Counted from the stretch's first letter, positions 1 through 10,510 are shown. The stretch is DNA of 64,000 nt from RHKX01 sp963743875 (GCA_963743875.1 CAVURM010000005.1:1-64000); one strand, 5' to 3'. Notes: generated from the sequence alone by a model not told the origin. Translations and numbers: made by a program.

Positions 1-2144
<2,144 letters not shown>

Positions 2145-2246
2145 GGACAGCTAACTGTAGGCGGGTGGCCTAAACCCGCTGATCCCGGAGGGGTGGGCGG
2201 CGCCCCGCCCTGGGGCGGGAGGGCGCTGCTCGGGGTTCTCCGGGGC

Positions 2247-2447
2247 GTGCCGAAGAAGTACGGAGAAGTGCGCACAGCTCTTCGGGAAGCTGGTTGGTTT
2301 GTCGTCAGGCAAAGGGGCTCCCATCAGCATTGGGTGCACCCGGTGCTGGGTGGCAGGGTGATTCTGTCTGGCAAGGACAGCGCCTCGGTCCCGGTTGGCA
2401 CACTCTCTAGTATCCGTAAGGAGAGCGGATTGGAGCAGTTGAGATGA
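2247..2447 (+). CDS. hicA: HicA-type mRNA interferase toxin
   Basis: A 66-residue toxin of the HicA family, which cleaves mRNA through a double-stranded-RNA-binding-like fold with one catalytic histidine. The core is recognisable: KYGEVRTALREAGW, then RQRGSHQHWVHP (catalytic His in GSH) and a VPVGTLSSI segment, the usual HicA C-terminal pattern. I chose the GTG at 2247 because the conserved fold begins there; no ATG lies between it and the fold, and the upstream reading frame looks antisense to recQ. The stop overlaps the hicB start (ATGA), as expected for a translationally coupled toxin-antitoxin pair. The gene is complete. Confidence 0.86.
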   Translation: MPKKYGEVRTALREAGWFVVRQRGSHQHWVHPVLGGRVILSGKDSASVPVGTLSSIRKESGLEQLR

Positions 2448-2656
2448 CGCAATATGTCGCTTTGTACGAGCAGGCCGTTGACGGTGGTTGGGGCGCCTAC
2501 ATCCCGGACCTTCCGGGTGTGGTTGCGGGGGGCGAGACGCGCGAGGAGGTCGAGCGCCTGATCCAGGAAGCGCTTGTCCTCTGCGCGGAGATCGAGCAGG
2601 AGAGCGGCTCGAGCATGCCGGCTCCCTCTCATCAGGCGGGGCTCGTTAGCGTCTGA
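2444..2656 (+). CDS. hicB: HicB-type antitoxin (first copy)
   Basis: A 70-residue antitoxin with the partial RNase H-like HicB fold: YVALYEQAVDGGWGAYIPDLPGVVAGGETREEVERLIQEAL, where the GGWGAYIPDLPG and the following helix are diagnostic. It lacks a C-terminal DNA-binding (HTH or RHH) domain, so by itself it can neutralise HicA but probably does not repress. It overlaps hicA by four bases and is followed 26 bases later by a second close copy. Confidence is high for family, moderate for the toxin pairing. Confidence 0.85.
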   Translation: MTQYVALYEQAVDGGWGAYIPDLPGVVAGGETREEVERLIQEALVLCAEIEQESGSSMPAPSHQAGLVSV

Positions 2657-2682
2657 GCAGATCAGAAGCTGGAGGATCTTCG

Positions 2683-2892
2683 ATGAGCGAGTACGTCGTC
2701 ATCTACGAGCAGGCTGAGGACGGAGGGTGGGGTGCCTACCTGCCCGACCTTCCCGGCGTCGTCGCCCTGGGTGAAAGCCGGGAGCAGGTCGAGGAGAGGA
2801 TCACCGAGGCCGTCGCGTTCTACCTCGAGGAGACGGGACAGACCGGGCTCCCCCGGGAACCTGCATCCGCTGCCGGCACGATCTCGATCTGA
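2683..2892 (+). CDS. hicB: HicB-type antitoxin (tandem second copy)
   Basis: A 69-residue HicB fold protein that is clearly a paralogue of the preceding gene: EYVVIYEQAEDGGWGAYLPDLPGVV and REQVEERITEAV align without gaps to the first copy, while the C-terminal tails have diverged but both end in a short GL/TISI-type segment. A purine-rich AGCTGGAGGATCTTCG leader provides a Shine-Dalgarno sequence (GGAGG) about eight bases before the ATG, stronger than that of the first copy. No DNA-binding domain is visible. This gives one toxin and two antitoxins in a single operon; which copy binds HicA cannot be told from sequence. Confidence 0.82.
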   Translation: MSEYVVIYEQAEDGGWGAYLPDLPGVVALGESREQVEERITEAVAFYLEETGQTGLPREPASAAGTISI

Positions 2893-2983
2893 TTCGGGCG
2901 GCGGGAAGTTGCCGGGGCACTGACCCCAGGCGCCGCGGTCGTGGGTTCACCCGGCGCCCGCGCCTCGGTAGGCGGCCGCCGAC

Positions 2984-3845
2984 TCAGCCCTTGCAGATCG
3001 CGTAGGCCCTGAGGGTCTGCTTCTGCGTCGTCGTGCTCTGGGCGCCGACGCGCCAGCCGTCGTCGGGAACCTTGTCCCTGTCGCCGGCGTCGATCGGGAA
3101 CGAGGCGAACGTGATCGCAGCCGACGGGAAGCCGACCTCGAGGCCCCCGCCGACCACGTGTCGCTTGCCGGAGCACTCAGCCTCGATCGACTTCGAGTCG
3201 AGCGAGGTGAGCTTTGTCGACTTCGTCTCGGTCCTGATGCCCTTCGGGCCGAGACAGATGTAGTCGTTGAGAGCGAAGGATGAGGCGCTGACGGTCCCGT
3301 CGAAGACGAGCGTCCAATTGCCCCCGTCCGGATACATGGAGATGATCGGCGGCCCATCGAAGCCGCTCGACCCGCCGCCGCCGGTGGGCACGGTCCGCCC
3401 CGGGCACTGATCGCTGACGGTGGTCGGAGTGACCACTCCCGGCGGAACGGTGACCCGGTTGTAGCTCAGCGCCTCGAGCTTGGCGCAGATCGCGTAGCCG
3501 GTGAACTTGGCGCCCGCACCCGAGCTCTGAACCTCCGTCCGCCAGTAGTCGTCGAGCGCGGAGTCCTCGTCGCCGAGAGAGCTGAAGAGGTCCTGAGGCT
3601 GGGAGCCGCTGACGCCGAGGACCGAGGCGCCGGCCGTGAAGCCGCCTCCGGTGAGCCGCCACTGATTCCCGGCCCGGACAGCCGGTATACGAGATCGCAT
3701 CCACTTGGTCGGTAGTTCGATCCGTGTCGGAGACGTAGCGGATGCCGCCGGCCCTGCCGAGCTGCTTGTCGCCGGGGGTGGGGACGATCGGGCCGCCGGC
3801 ATGGGCCGACTCCACGAGCGCGAGGCCGAGGACCGCGATCACCAT
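2984..3845 (-). pseudogene. Secreted protein of unknown function, frameshifted
   Basis: Starts at 3845 with a signal-peptide-like stretch (MVIAVLGLALVESAHAGG) and continues in that frame to about 3690 (TTDQVDAISYTGCPG), after which the continuing protein lies in another frame (AGNQWRLTGGGFTAGASVLG) down to a stop at 2984. The downstream part has two similar halves, each ending in YAICAK or YAICKG and containing a V(T/V)GGG-like segment, so it looks like a tandem repeat of a secreted domain with paired cysteines. One single-base indel near 3675-3690 would restore it. I do not recognise a characterised family. It is convergent with hicB and preceded by about 135 bases without a gene. Confidence 0.6.
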
Positions 3846-3980
3846 GGCTGCCAGTAATCCCCTGATGACGACGGATCGTATTCCCGCCGCTGCGGAATGT
3901 CCACCGGGGCGGCGGGGCGCGCCAGGCGTCGGCGGGATTGACTCGGTGTGGCTGCCGCGTTCGAAGTCTAGGATCAGGCG

Positions 3981-3997
3981 ATGTATGATCTATACAT
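3981..3997 (+). promoter_or_regulatory. Palindromic operator overlapping the -10 box of vapBC
   Basis: A perfect inverted repeat with arms ATGTAT and ATACAT and a 5-base spacer. A consensus-like -10 hexamer TATGAT (3984-3989) sits inside it. The antitoxin ATG at 3999 follows the palindrome by one base, so the message is probably leaderless. An autorepressing ribbon-helix-helix antitoxin would be expected to bind here; that is inference from the family. Confidence 0.6.
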
Positions 3998-3998
3998 C

Positions 3999-4283
3999 AT
4001 GCGCCGCACCCAGATCTACCTCGATGAGGTCCAGGGCGAGCGGCTGGCGAGGGTTGCCGATCGCAGCGGCATGACGATGTCAGCGGTGATCCGCGAGGCC
4101 ATCGAGTCGTTTCTCGATCGCGACGACTCGGAGGAGGCGCGCCTGGGACGGTTTCGCGCTGCGGTCCTTGCGGCGGCGGGGAGTGCGCCGGGGCTGCCGA
4201 CGGGAGCGGATTACGTGGACGAGATCCGGCCCGACTACACGGACAGGGCGGCCGCTCTGTGGAGGGCGGGAGGCGACCAGTGA
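3999..4283 (+). CDS. vapB: Ribbon-helix-helix antitoxin of a VapBC pair
   Basis: A 94-residue protein starting MRRTQIYLDE, the beta strand of a CopG/Arc-type ribbon-helix-helix domain, followed by GMTMSAVIREAIESFLDRD for the two helices. The C-terminal half, ending in a Asp/Tyr-rich PDYTDRAAALW segment, would wrap the toxin. A longer reading frame starts at 3981, but that start lies inside the palindrome and the RHH strand begins at 3999, so I use the latter. Its stop overlaps the GTG of the downstream PIN toxin (GTGA). Expected to bind DNA as a dimer and repress its own operon. Confidence 0.82.
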   Translation: MRRTQIYLDEVQGERLARVADRSGMTMSAVIREAIESFLDRDDSEEARLGRFRAAVLAAAGSAPGLPTGADYVDEIRPDYTDRAAALWRAGGDQ

Positions 4284-4654
4284 CTTGCGTGCTCGACACC
4301 TCGGTGCTGATCGACGTGCTCCGTGGTGACGACGCGGCGGTCGCGTTCCTGGCGGAGCTCGAGCCGGTCCCCGCCTGCTCGGAGATCACGAGGATCGAGG
4401 TCCTTCGGGGCCTCCGGCCCAATGAGATTCCGGCGGCGCAATCCCTCCTGGACGCGCTCGATTGGGTTGCCGTGGAGGAGGGTGTCGCAACCCGCGCGGG
4501 CGAGCTGGGTCGCACCTGGCGCGGCAGCCATGCGGGCATCGACACGGCCGACCTGGCGATCGCGGCCACGGCCGAGCTGAGCGGCGGATCGCTGGCGACA
4601 ACGAACACGAAGCACTTCCCGATGTTCGGGGGCCTCGAGAGGCCCTACGGCTGA
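4280..4654 (+). CDS. vapC: PIN-domain ribonuclease toxin
   Basis: A 124-residue PIN-domain protein, predicted Mg-dependent endoribonuclease toxin. Acidic active-site residues are visible: LDTSVLIDVLRG at the N-terminus (Asp), SEITRIEVLRGLRP (Glu) in the first third, and GIDTADLAIAATA (Asp) with TTNTKHFPMF near the C-terminus. Start GTG 4280 overlaps the antitoxin stop by four bases; the upstream in-frame ATG at 4259 would overlap the antitoxin further and is less likely. Complete and apparently intact. Confidence 0.87.
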   Translation: MTCVLDTSVLIDVLRGDDAAVAFLAELEPVPACSEITRIEVLRGLRPNEIPAAQSLLDALDWVAVEEGVATRAGELGRTWRGSHAGIDTADLAIAATAELSGGSLATTNTKHFPMFGGLERPYG

Positions 4655-4661
4655 GGCCGGC

Positions 4662-5204
4662 TCAGCGGCGGTCCGGGAAGTTCCCCGGACAGGTTCCCCA
4701 GACGCCGCGATCGGCGTTGCGGGACTTGGATTGCTGGCGTCGGTAGCTGCCGAGGCGGTCGAAGGGGTCGTCGAAGACGTAGACCTCGGCCCAGCCCCGA
4801 TGGACCTGCTTGCGGCCCAGATCGCTGCCGTCGAGTTCGACGTATCGGAGCAGGCGGTCATAGACGTCCCTGTTGTCCTGGCTGCGGTCGCGGACCAGGC
4901 GGACCCGGTCGCCGGTCTTCAGCATCTGGTTCATGGAGGCGCTGGCCTGATCGCCGCCGCAGTCCTTGACGGGGTAGACCTCGGGGGTGTCGATGCCGAT
5001 GAAGCGAACCGGCTGGGTCTCGCCGTGGAGGCTGACGTTGATCGTGTCGCCGTCGGTCACCGAGACGACCGACGCCGTCTTCGACTGGCGCGGGCTGTCA
5101 CCGCGCTGTCCGGTCGCGGTGGCTGACGGTCCCCCGACCACGATCGATCCAATCGCCGCTGCCGCGATTACAGACGCCGGCAGCAGCCTCTTCAGGGCAG
5201 TCAC
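4662..5204 (-). CDS. Secreted staphylococcal-nuclease-like thermonuclease
   Basis: A 180-residue protein with a signal peptide (LLPASVIAAAAIGSIVVGG, residues about 6-25) and an SNase/OB-fold domain. Family motifs are present: VTDGDTINV, RFIGIDTPE (catalytic Arg and Glu), and YDRLLRYVEL with the second catalytic arginine, then GWAEVYVF. A calcium-dependent phosphodiesterase acting on extracellular DNA or RNA is expected from the family. The C-terminus (GVWGTCPGNFPDRR) carries a cysteine that could pair with the one in VKDCGG. Convergent with vapC, only 7 bases away, so no shared terminator space. Confidence 0.85.
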   Translation of the reverse strand: MTALKRLLPASVIAAAAIGSIVVGGPSATATGQRGDSPRQSKTASVVSVTDGDTINVSLHGETQPVRFIGIDTPEVYPVKDCGGDQASASMNQMLKTGDRVRLVRDRSQDNRDVYDRLLRYVELDGSDLGRKQVHRGWAEVYVFDDPFDRLGSYRRQQSKSRNADRGVWGTCPGNFPDRR

Positions 5205-5260
5205 TCCCCATCCCCCTTCGTGGTCGGTGATCCGGTGAATTCGACGACAGACCCTAGTGA

Positions 5261-6784
5261 GTCATTCACCGCGACGTCAAGCCGCAGAACGTCCTGGTCG
5301 ACGACTCGGACAAGGCGTACCTGGCCGACTTCGGCCTGACCCGTGAGGGAGCGGAGACGACCGTCGCCACATCTCGACCGATGCTCGGTTCGGTCGCCTA
5401 TGTGGCTCCCGAGATCGTGCGCGGCGAGGAGCCCACGCCCGCCTCCGATCGCTATTCGCTCGGCGCGACGCTCTTTCACTGCCTGACGGGCGATGTCGTC
5501 TTCCCACGCGGCTCCGATGCCGCCGTGCTCTACGCGCATGCCGCGGAGCCCCCTCCGGACATCCATGAGCGGCGACCGGAGCTGCCCGAGGAACTCGATG
5601 CGGTCATGGCGGCCGCCCTGGCGAAGGATCCCGACACCCGTCCTGAGACCGCGCAGTCGATCATCGCCGACGCCCGCGAGGCCCTGGGCGAAGACTCGAA
5701 GCAGTTCGGGCCGCCGCCACCGGTGGGGCCGGACGATCCCGCCGCCCTCTCGGCCGTCCCCCCGCAGCCAGCGCCGCCCGCGACGCAGGGGGACGAAGAT
5801 CGCCGCCCTGGCCGGTCTCGTACTTGCGGCGGCGGCCCTGGTCGCAGCGACGGCCATGTCCTCCGATAACCAGGACGAGGCCTCCGGCGAGGTGCCGGTC
5901 GCGGCGGTGCCGGCCGGGGGGCAGGCCCTGGGGAGCGAACTCGCGGCACCCGATCGGTCCGTCGACTGCCGTGGTCGGGCACCGGCGGCGGATTCCGCGG
6001 GCGATTCCGAGGCCGCGCCCAGCCAACTCTCCTGCTCGATCGTCCAGAGCGAGCTTCCCGGCGGCCACGCTTCTCGTGCCTTCCGATGGAGTGATCGTCG
6101 GCTGGAACGGTGCGCGAGGCGCGCAGGGACTCTCGCCCTCGACGTGATCCGCCCGCGCGGCAGCGACACGCTCCGCGTCGAACCGCTCCCAGTGGGAGTT
6201 CGCCTCCAATATCGGGCCAAATCACTTCGAGACCCAGCTGCACGGTGGAAGGCGGCGACCAGGTCGGCATCGAGTTGGGGCCCGGGGCGTCGATCGGTGT
6301 CAGCGATGCCGAGGGTGCCACCACGCAACGCTGGTTCAATCCGACCGGCGGAGCGTACGGCACGCCCGATCGGGGACCAGGGACCGAGCTCGACTACGAG
6401 GTCGCGTTGCGGGCCGACTTCGTGCCCGATGAGGTGGTCGAGCCGCCCAGGCACCTCACCGGCTCCGCGGCCGCGAACGCCCCCGACGGCCGGGTGAGGG
6501 ATGTCGAGCCGTTGAAGGTCGACAGCCTCGACGAACCCTTGAGGATCGAGCTCGTCGAGATCGGCAACGACGTTGCGGTGGACGTGCTCAGCGAAGGCCG
6601 ACGCACGCTGCGCGTCTTCCTGCCGGATCTCGTCCCCCTCGGCGTCCCCGTCGAGCTGAAGACCGTGAGGTATGCGGGCGAGCCCTTCGGAGAGGTGGAC
6701 GTCTGGTGGGTCAACCCCAACACCGGCCGATCGATCTTCCACTTCCTGGCCCTCGGTAAGGGGCACGTCGAATTCGCGGGTTAG
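5261..6784 (+). pseudogene. Ser/Thr protein kinase remnant with C-terminal extracellular domain, N-lobe missing, several frameshifts
   Basis: Begins abruptly at the catalytic loop (VIHRDVKPQNVLV), immediately after two in-frame stop codons (TAG TGA at 5255-5260), so the ATP-binding N-lobe is gone. Then come ADFGLTREG, GSVAYVAPEI and a normal C-lobe to about 5690. The frame changes near 5790 into a transmembrane helix (IAALAGLVLAAAALVAATA), and changes again near 6070, 6120 and 6200 through an Asp/Pro-rich extracellular domain ending IFHFLALGKGHVEFAG at 6784. In all at least three single-base shifts. Membrane-anchored STPKs with extracytoplasmic sensor domains are typical of the group. Clearly not translatable as one protein. 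Confidence 0.75.
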
Positions 6785-6810
6785 GCAACCGGGCCGTTGG
6801 GCCTGGAACG

Positions 6811-7739
6811 TTGGGACCGGGGACGACGGTCGGGGCCTTCCGGATCGAGCGGCTGATCGCTGGGAGTTCGACCGGAGCGGTCTACGAGGCCACGCAGGTC
6901 TCGCTGCGGCGAGCGGTCGCGTTGCGACTGATCGCGGCCGCGAGCTTCGAGAGCCCTGAGCAGCTGGCGCGGTTCGACCAGCGCCAGCGCCTGGCGGCAT
7001 CCGTGCACCACCCGAATCTGGTGCCGGTCTACGAGGTCGGCGAGTGGGAGGGCGGCCGATTCATCGCAGCTCGGCTGATCCGCGGGAACTTCCCTCGCGG
7101 AGCTCTGCGGATCGGGGCTGCCCTCCGGCAGCGGAAACCCTGGAGCCGCTCGAGGACGCGCTGCAGGAGGCGCACGCCGCCGGCCTGGTCCATGGCGGGG
7201 TCTCGAGCACGAACATCCTGATCGAGCCGAACGGGACCCCGTTTCTCGCCGATCTGGGGATCGCCGATCGAGGCAGCTTCCAGGAGAGGATCGGGTCAGG
7301 CTCTCACCCGGCGCGAGATCGGCGTCTCCCCACCGCCCCGCGAGCGGAGCTGGCGTTGTGGGACGGCGGCCTGAACGCCGACAGCCAGGCCGCGGACCCG
7401 ACGATGCTCGAGGGTGAGCTGATGCTGCGGGCCGACGTCGAGTTCGGCGCGCGGCCCGACGGCCCCGAGCAACTGATCGGAGAGGCGGCCGCATCCGCAC
7501 CTGCAGGCGACGTCCTGGCCGAGACGGCGCTGGGGGCCAGAGGCATCGAGCCGAGAGCGTGGCCGTCGTCGAGCTTCCCGAGGGGATCGCGATTGATCTG
7601 CTCAGCGGCGCGGCGGCTCGCCCGGCTCATGGTCGCTGATGTCGACCCCGACGGAGAGTTCGTGGAGCTCGCGCAGAACTGCGGTGGCGCCGGCGATCGC
7701 GCTTCTGCCTGCTGTGGCGGAATCCGGGCGAGGAGTTGA
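6811..7739 (+). pseudogene. Decayed Ser/Thr kinase-like gene
   Basis: Starts with TTG at 6811 and encodes a kinase N-lobe (VGAFRIERLIAGSSTGAVYEA) in which the invariant lysine of the VAIK motif is replaced (VALRLIA). Near 7110-7135 the frame shifts; the continuation has VHGGVSSTNILIE where HRDLKPxNILI is expected and ADLGIA instead of ADFG, so the catalytic Asp and DFG Phe are missing. The C-lobe then fades; a late segment DVDPDGEFVELAQN at about 7640-7680 vaguely resembles a lamin-tail domain. Lost catalysis plus frameshift indicates a degraded duplicate of the kinase upstream. Confidence 0.6.
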
Positions 7740-7791
7740 CGATCACCCATGCCTACGAGGTGACGGGGAGCGGGCGGATTATTCTGATCGG

Positions 7792-8414
7792 ATGACTCTC
7801 GCGCGACACGAGCTCACGCCGGCCGAGCTGAGCCGGATGTTCGAGTCCGAGCGCGCCGGCGAGCCGTTTCTGGCCTATCGCGATGCGGGAGCCGTCCTGC
7901 AGCTGATCGAGCTGAGCGGGATCGGATCTGCATCGGGCGGGAGGAGGGCAACGATCTAGTCCTACCCTGGGACGTCGAGGTCTCGAGGATCCACGCTCTG
8001 CTCGAGCGCCTCGGCGGCGCCTGGACCGTGGTCGACGACGACCTGTCGCGCAACGGCACGTTCGTCAATGGCAGCCGCCTGCGCGGCCGTCGCCGGCTCG
8101 AGGACCGCGACGTCGTGCGCGTCGGAGTCACCGAGGTGCTCTACCGCGACCCTTCATCAGAGGCCGGGGAGACGCCGCGGGTCGCCGGTCACGCCGCCTT
8201 CGCCGCGGTGACAGCCGGGCAGCGGCGCGTCCTCGTAGCGCTGTGCCGGCCGCTCCTGGATGCCGTCGAGCGGGCAACGCACGCTCAGTCGGTGGAAGGG
8301 TCGGTCCAGAGCCCCTACAGGTGCATGGCCTCCAAGCTGGCAGGGGCGCTGGGAGGCGCGGCGGGATTGACTCGGCATGGCCGATTTCCATTCTGGATCA
8401 GTGATGCGATATGA
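7792..8414 (+). pseudogene. FHA-domain protein, frameshifted and C-terminally eroded
   Basis: The first frame (7792) gives LTPAELSRMFESERAGEPFLAYRD, then a one-base shift around 7918-7924 moves the FHA domain into another frame: RICIGREEGNDLVLPW, VSRIHALLERLGG, SRNGTFVNGSRL, which carries the phosphothreonine-binding GR, S-R-H and NGTFVNG motifs. It is followed by AGQRRVLVALCRPLL, the start of a winged-helix segment seen in many actinobacterial FHA regulators, but this ends after one helix and runs into unrelated sequence. It probably partnered the neighbouring broken kinases. Confidence 0.65.
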
Positions 8415-8418
8415 TCGC
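8406..8418 (+). promoter_or_regulatory. Palindrome over the -10 box of the second vapBC
   Basis: Inverted repeat GCGAT-ATG-ATCGC, with a TATGAT -10 hexamer at 8410-8415 embedded in it. The antitoxin ATG follows at 8422. The layout copies that at 3981-3997, although the palindrome sequence differs. Confidence 0.5.
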
Positions 8419-8421
8419 TTC

Positions 8422-8664
8422 ATGAAGCGCACCACCGTCATGCTCCCCGACGAGACCCTCGCCCGGCTCCGGCAGGAGGCGCGGATGCGTGGGGTGTCGG
8501 TGGCCGAGATCGTCCGCGATGCCGTCGAGCGTCATCTGGCCGAGCCCGAGGCCCCGGTCAAGCGGCGACTCGGCTTCATCGGCATCGGGGAGTCTGATGA
8601 ACCGGATATCGCAGAGAACGTCGACAAGTATTTCGCTGAGGCGATGAAGGAACGCTGGGGTTGA
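8422..8664 (+). CDS. vapB: Ribbon-helix-helix antitoxin of a VapBC pair
   Basis: An 80-residue protein beginning MKRTTVMLPDETLARLRQEA, an RHH beta strand and first helix, then RGVSVAEIVRDAVERHLAE for the second helix. The C-terminal half (IGESDEPDIAENVDKYFAEAM) is the acidic toxin-binding tail. A longer in-frame start at 8377 exists but would place the promoter palindrome inside the coding sequence, so the ATG at 8422 is preferred. The stop codon is directly followed by the toxin ATG with no gap. Confidence 0.83.
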   Translation: MKRTTVMLPDETLARLRQEARMRGVSVAEIVRDAVERHLAEPEAPVKRRLGFIGIGESDEPDIAENVDKYFAEAMKERWG

Positions 8665-9078
8665 ATGCTGGTCTTCGATGCCGGGCCGCTCTTCGCCGCC
8701 GCGGCCACGAACGATCGCTGCCATGAGCGTTGCGCCGAGTTGCTCGCGAACGCTCCCGGGCCGCTGGTCGTGCCGACGCTCGTGATCGCCGAGGTCGCCC
8801 ATCTGCTCGAAACGCGAATCGGCCCTCAAGCCGAACGGGGCTTCATCGCCTCACTGGAGGCCGGCGAGCTGTTCGCCGAGCCGATCGAGCCCGCCGATTG
8901 GAAGCGGATCGCCGAGCTGCTCGACGAGTACGCGGATCTCGGGCTCGGGACCGTGGATGCTTCGGTGATCGCGGCATGTGAGCGGCTCGGGGTGACCGAG
9001 CTCGCAACCCTGGATCGGCGCCACTTCGCCGTGGTCAGACCGCGGCACTGCGAGGCGCTGACGCTGCTGCCGGAGTAG
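8665..9078 (+). CDS. vapC: PIN-domain ribonuclease toxin
   Basis: A 137-residue PIN protein. Active-site acids: LVFDAGPLFAAA (Asp), VVPTLVIAEVAHLLE (Glu), LGTVDASVIAACERL (Asp), followed by LATLDRRHFAVVRP. The presence of the LDRRHF segment is typical of the subgroup of VapC with a C-terminal fold resembling tRNA- or rRNA-cleaving members. It directly follows the RHH antitoxin and nothing else is in the unit; a strong hairpin follows at 9090-9117. Confidence 0.87.
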   Translation: MLVFDAGPLFAAAATNDRCHERCAELLANAPGPLVVPTLVIAEVAHLLETRIGPQAERGFIASLEAGELFAEPIEPADWKRIAELLDEYADLGLGTVDASVIAACERLGVTELATLDRRHFAVVRPRHCEALTLLPE

Positions 9079-9089
9079 GTACCGACGGA

Positions 9090-9117
9090 ACGCGGGTTCA
9101 GCCCATGCAACCCGCGT
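9090..9117. terminator. Strong hairpin after vapC, no U tract
   Basis: A perfect 9-base-pair stem, ACGCGGGTT paired with AACCCGCGT, around a 10-base loop, 11 bases after the vapC stop. There is no T run, so it may act as an I-shaped terminator or only as mRNA 3' protection. Confidence 0.4.
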
Positions 9118-9183
9118 GGGCCGAGAGCGTCAGGGTACCGGCGGCGAGACGGGGCGATCACGGCTACTAGTAGGTTTCCGTCC

Positions 9184-9357
9184 ATGGATCAGATCTTCTG
9201 GATACCGATCGGTGTGTTCGTCGTCGGGACCCTCCTGGGTACGGTGGTCGGCGCCAAGGCCCAGGGCGGCTCCGCCGGCACCGGCGCACTGATCGGCGCG
9301 TTCCTGGCGGTGATGGCGACCTTCCCGCTGCTCGCGATCGGCCTCTCCAACACCTGA
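9184..9357 (+). CDS. Small two-helix membrane protein
   Basis: A 57-residue protein: ATG at 9184, stop at 9355. Residues about 5-23 (FWIPIGVFVVGTLLGTVVG) and 34-54 (ALIGAFLAVMATFPLLAIGL) are hydrophobic and separated by a short AKAQGGSAGT loop, so a two-pass hairpin in the membrane is predicted. Codon usage is the GC-rich pattern of surrounding genes. No family is recognised. It could be a subunit or regulator of an unidentified membrane complex; the neighbours (VapC, secreted protease) say little about its job. Confidence 0.6.
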   Translation: MDQIFWIPIGVFVVGTLLGTVVGAKAQGGSAGTGALIGAFLAVMATFPLLAIGLSNT

Positions 9358-9409
9358 GCGATTCGGGGAAGCCGGCGCCCGGGTTGCGGCGCTGTTCTAC
9401 CCTGGCGAA

Positions 9410-10441
9410 ATGGAGTCCCAGTTCCCGAGAGCCGGCCTGGCCGCGCTCTTCGTCTGCGCCGCACTGCTTGGCGCGGCCGCTCCCGCTGCCGGGGCCGGCG
9501 GGATCGTCCAGCGGGATGTCTCGGGACCGGCCGGCCACCGCGCCTCGGGATTCTGGACGCCACAGCGGATCCGCTCCGCCCCCCCGCTCCCCCTGCCAAT
9601 GCGGGCCGGGGACGGCGGAATCCGTGTCGACCCCGCCGTCGGTGGCGGCCGGATCACTGGGGCCGGCGGCGGCCTCGAGGCCGCGCGCACCCGGGCGCCT
9701 CAGCCACCGTCGCGGGGTGTGATCAAGCCCGATGGCCCGCCGCCGCCGTTCACCTCCGCTCCGATCCCGGCAGCCGATGTGACCTCGTTCCCGGAGCGCG
9801 CAAACGGGCGACTGGTCGGCCACTTCAAGGGGATCGGCTCCTACTCCTGTTCGGCGACGGTGGTCGACACGCCGAGCAACAGCGTCATCCTCACCGCGGC
9901 CCACTGCGTCTACGAGCGCGGGCAAGGGTTCGCGAGCCATCTGAGATTCGTCCCCGCCTACGCCGACGGGGCTCGCCCGTTCGGGGCCTGGGGCGGGGGC
10001 GACGTGGTGATCAACCGGCAGTGGTTCAAGTCGGAGAACCTCAACTTCGACTACGCGGCCGTGCGGCTCGACCACTCACACGGCCCGATCGGCAACGCCG
10101 TCGGCGAGCTCGGTCTCGCCTGGGGGCAACCACGAAAGCAGAGGTTCAAGGCGATCGGCTACCCGAGCAACCTCGGCGGGACCGAGCTGATGTGGGGGTG
10201 CAAGGCGCCCTTTGCCGGCACCGACTTCGACGACCGGGCGCCGGGCAGGCCCGCCTCGGGGATCGGCTGCGACATGCGCAACGGCGCCAGCGGCGGGGGT
10301 TGGACCATCGCCAGTCGATCAGGTGACAGGTACCTCAACTCGGTCACCAGCTTCGGCTACAGGAAACTCAAGAAGGTGATCTTCGGCCCCTACCTGACCA
10401 AGAAGGTGCTGAAGGTCGTCGACGCGGCCAGCGAGGGCTGA
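9410..10441 (+). CDS. Secreted trypsin-like serine protease
   Basis: A 343-residue chymotrypsin-fold protease with a signal peptide (residues about 7-28, LAALFVCAALLGAAAPAAGA) and a 100-residue Pro/Arg-rich pro-region. The triad is visible: ILTAAHC (His), NFDYAAVRL (Asp) and NGASGGGW (Ser). Cysteines flank the His (SCSAT and AHCVY) and the Ser (WGCK and GCDMR), as in glutamyl-endopeptidase/V8-like enzymes. It is likely secreted and autoprocessed. The gene stands alone with about 50 bases upstream and no visible operon partner. Confidence 0.85.
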   Translation: MESQFPRAGLAALFVCAALLGAAAPAAGAGGIVQRDVSGPAGHRASGFWTPQRIRSAPPLPLPMRAGDGGIRVDPAVGGGRITGAGGGLEAARTRAPQPPSRGVIKPDGPPPPFTSAPIPAADVTSFPERANGRLVGHFKGIGSYSCSATVVDTPSNSVILTAAHCVYERGQGFASHLRFVPAYADGARPFGAWGGGDVVINRQWFKSENLNFDYAAVRLDHSHGPIGNAVGELGLAWGQPRKQRFKAIGYPSNLGGTELMWGCKAPFAGTDFDDRAPGRPASGIGCDMRNGASGGGWTIASRSGDRYLNSVTSFGYRKLKKVIFGPYLTKKVLKVVDAASEG

Positions 10442-10510
10442 CGCCGGGTTCCGCTGGGTCTGGATCGGCGGTGAGCGGGGCGCCCATCCCCCGCTCGGGG
10501 TTGTACGGGC

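Noticed and set aside
6811..7739. Functional pseudokinase
   Set aside because: Besides missing catalytic residues there is a frameshift and the C-lobe is lost, so decay is the better reading.
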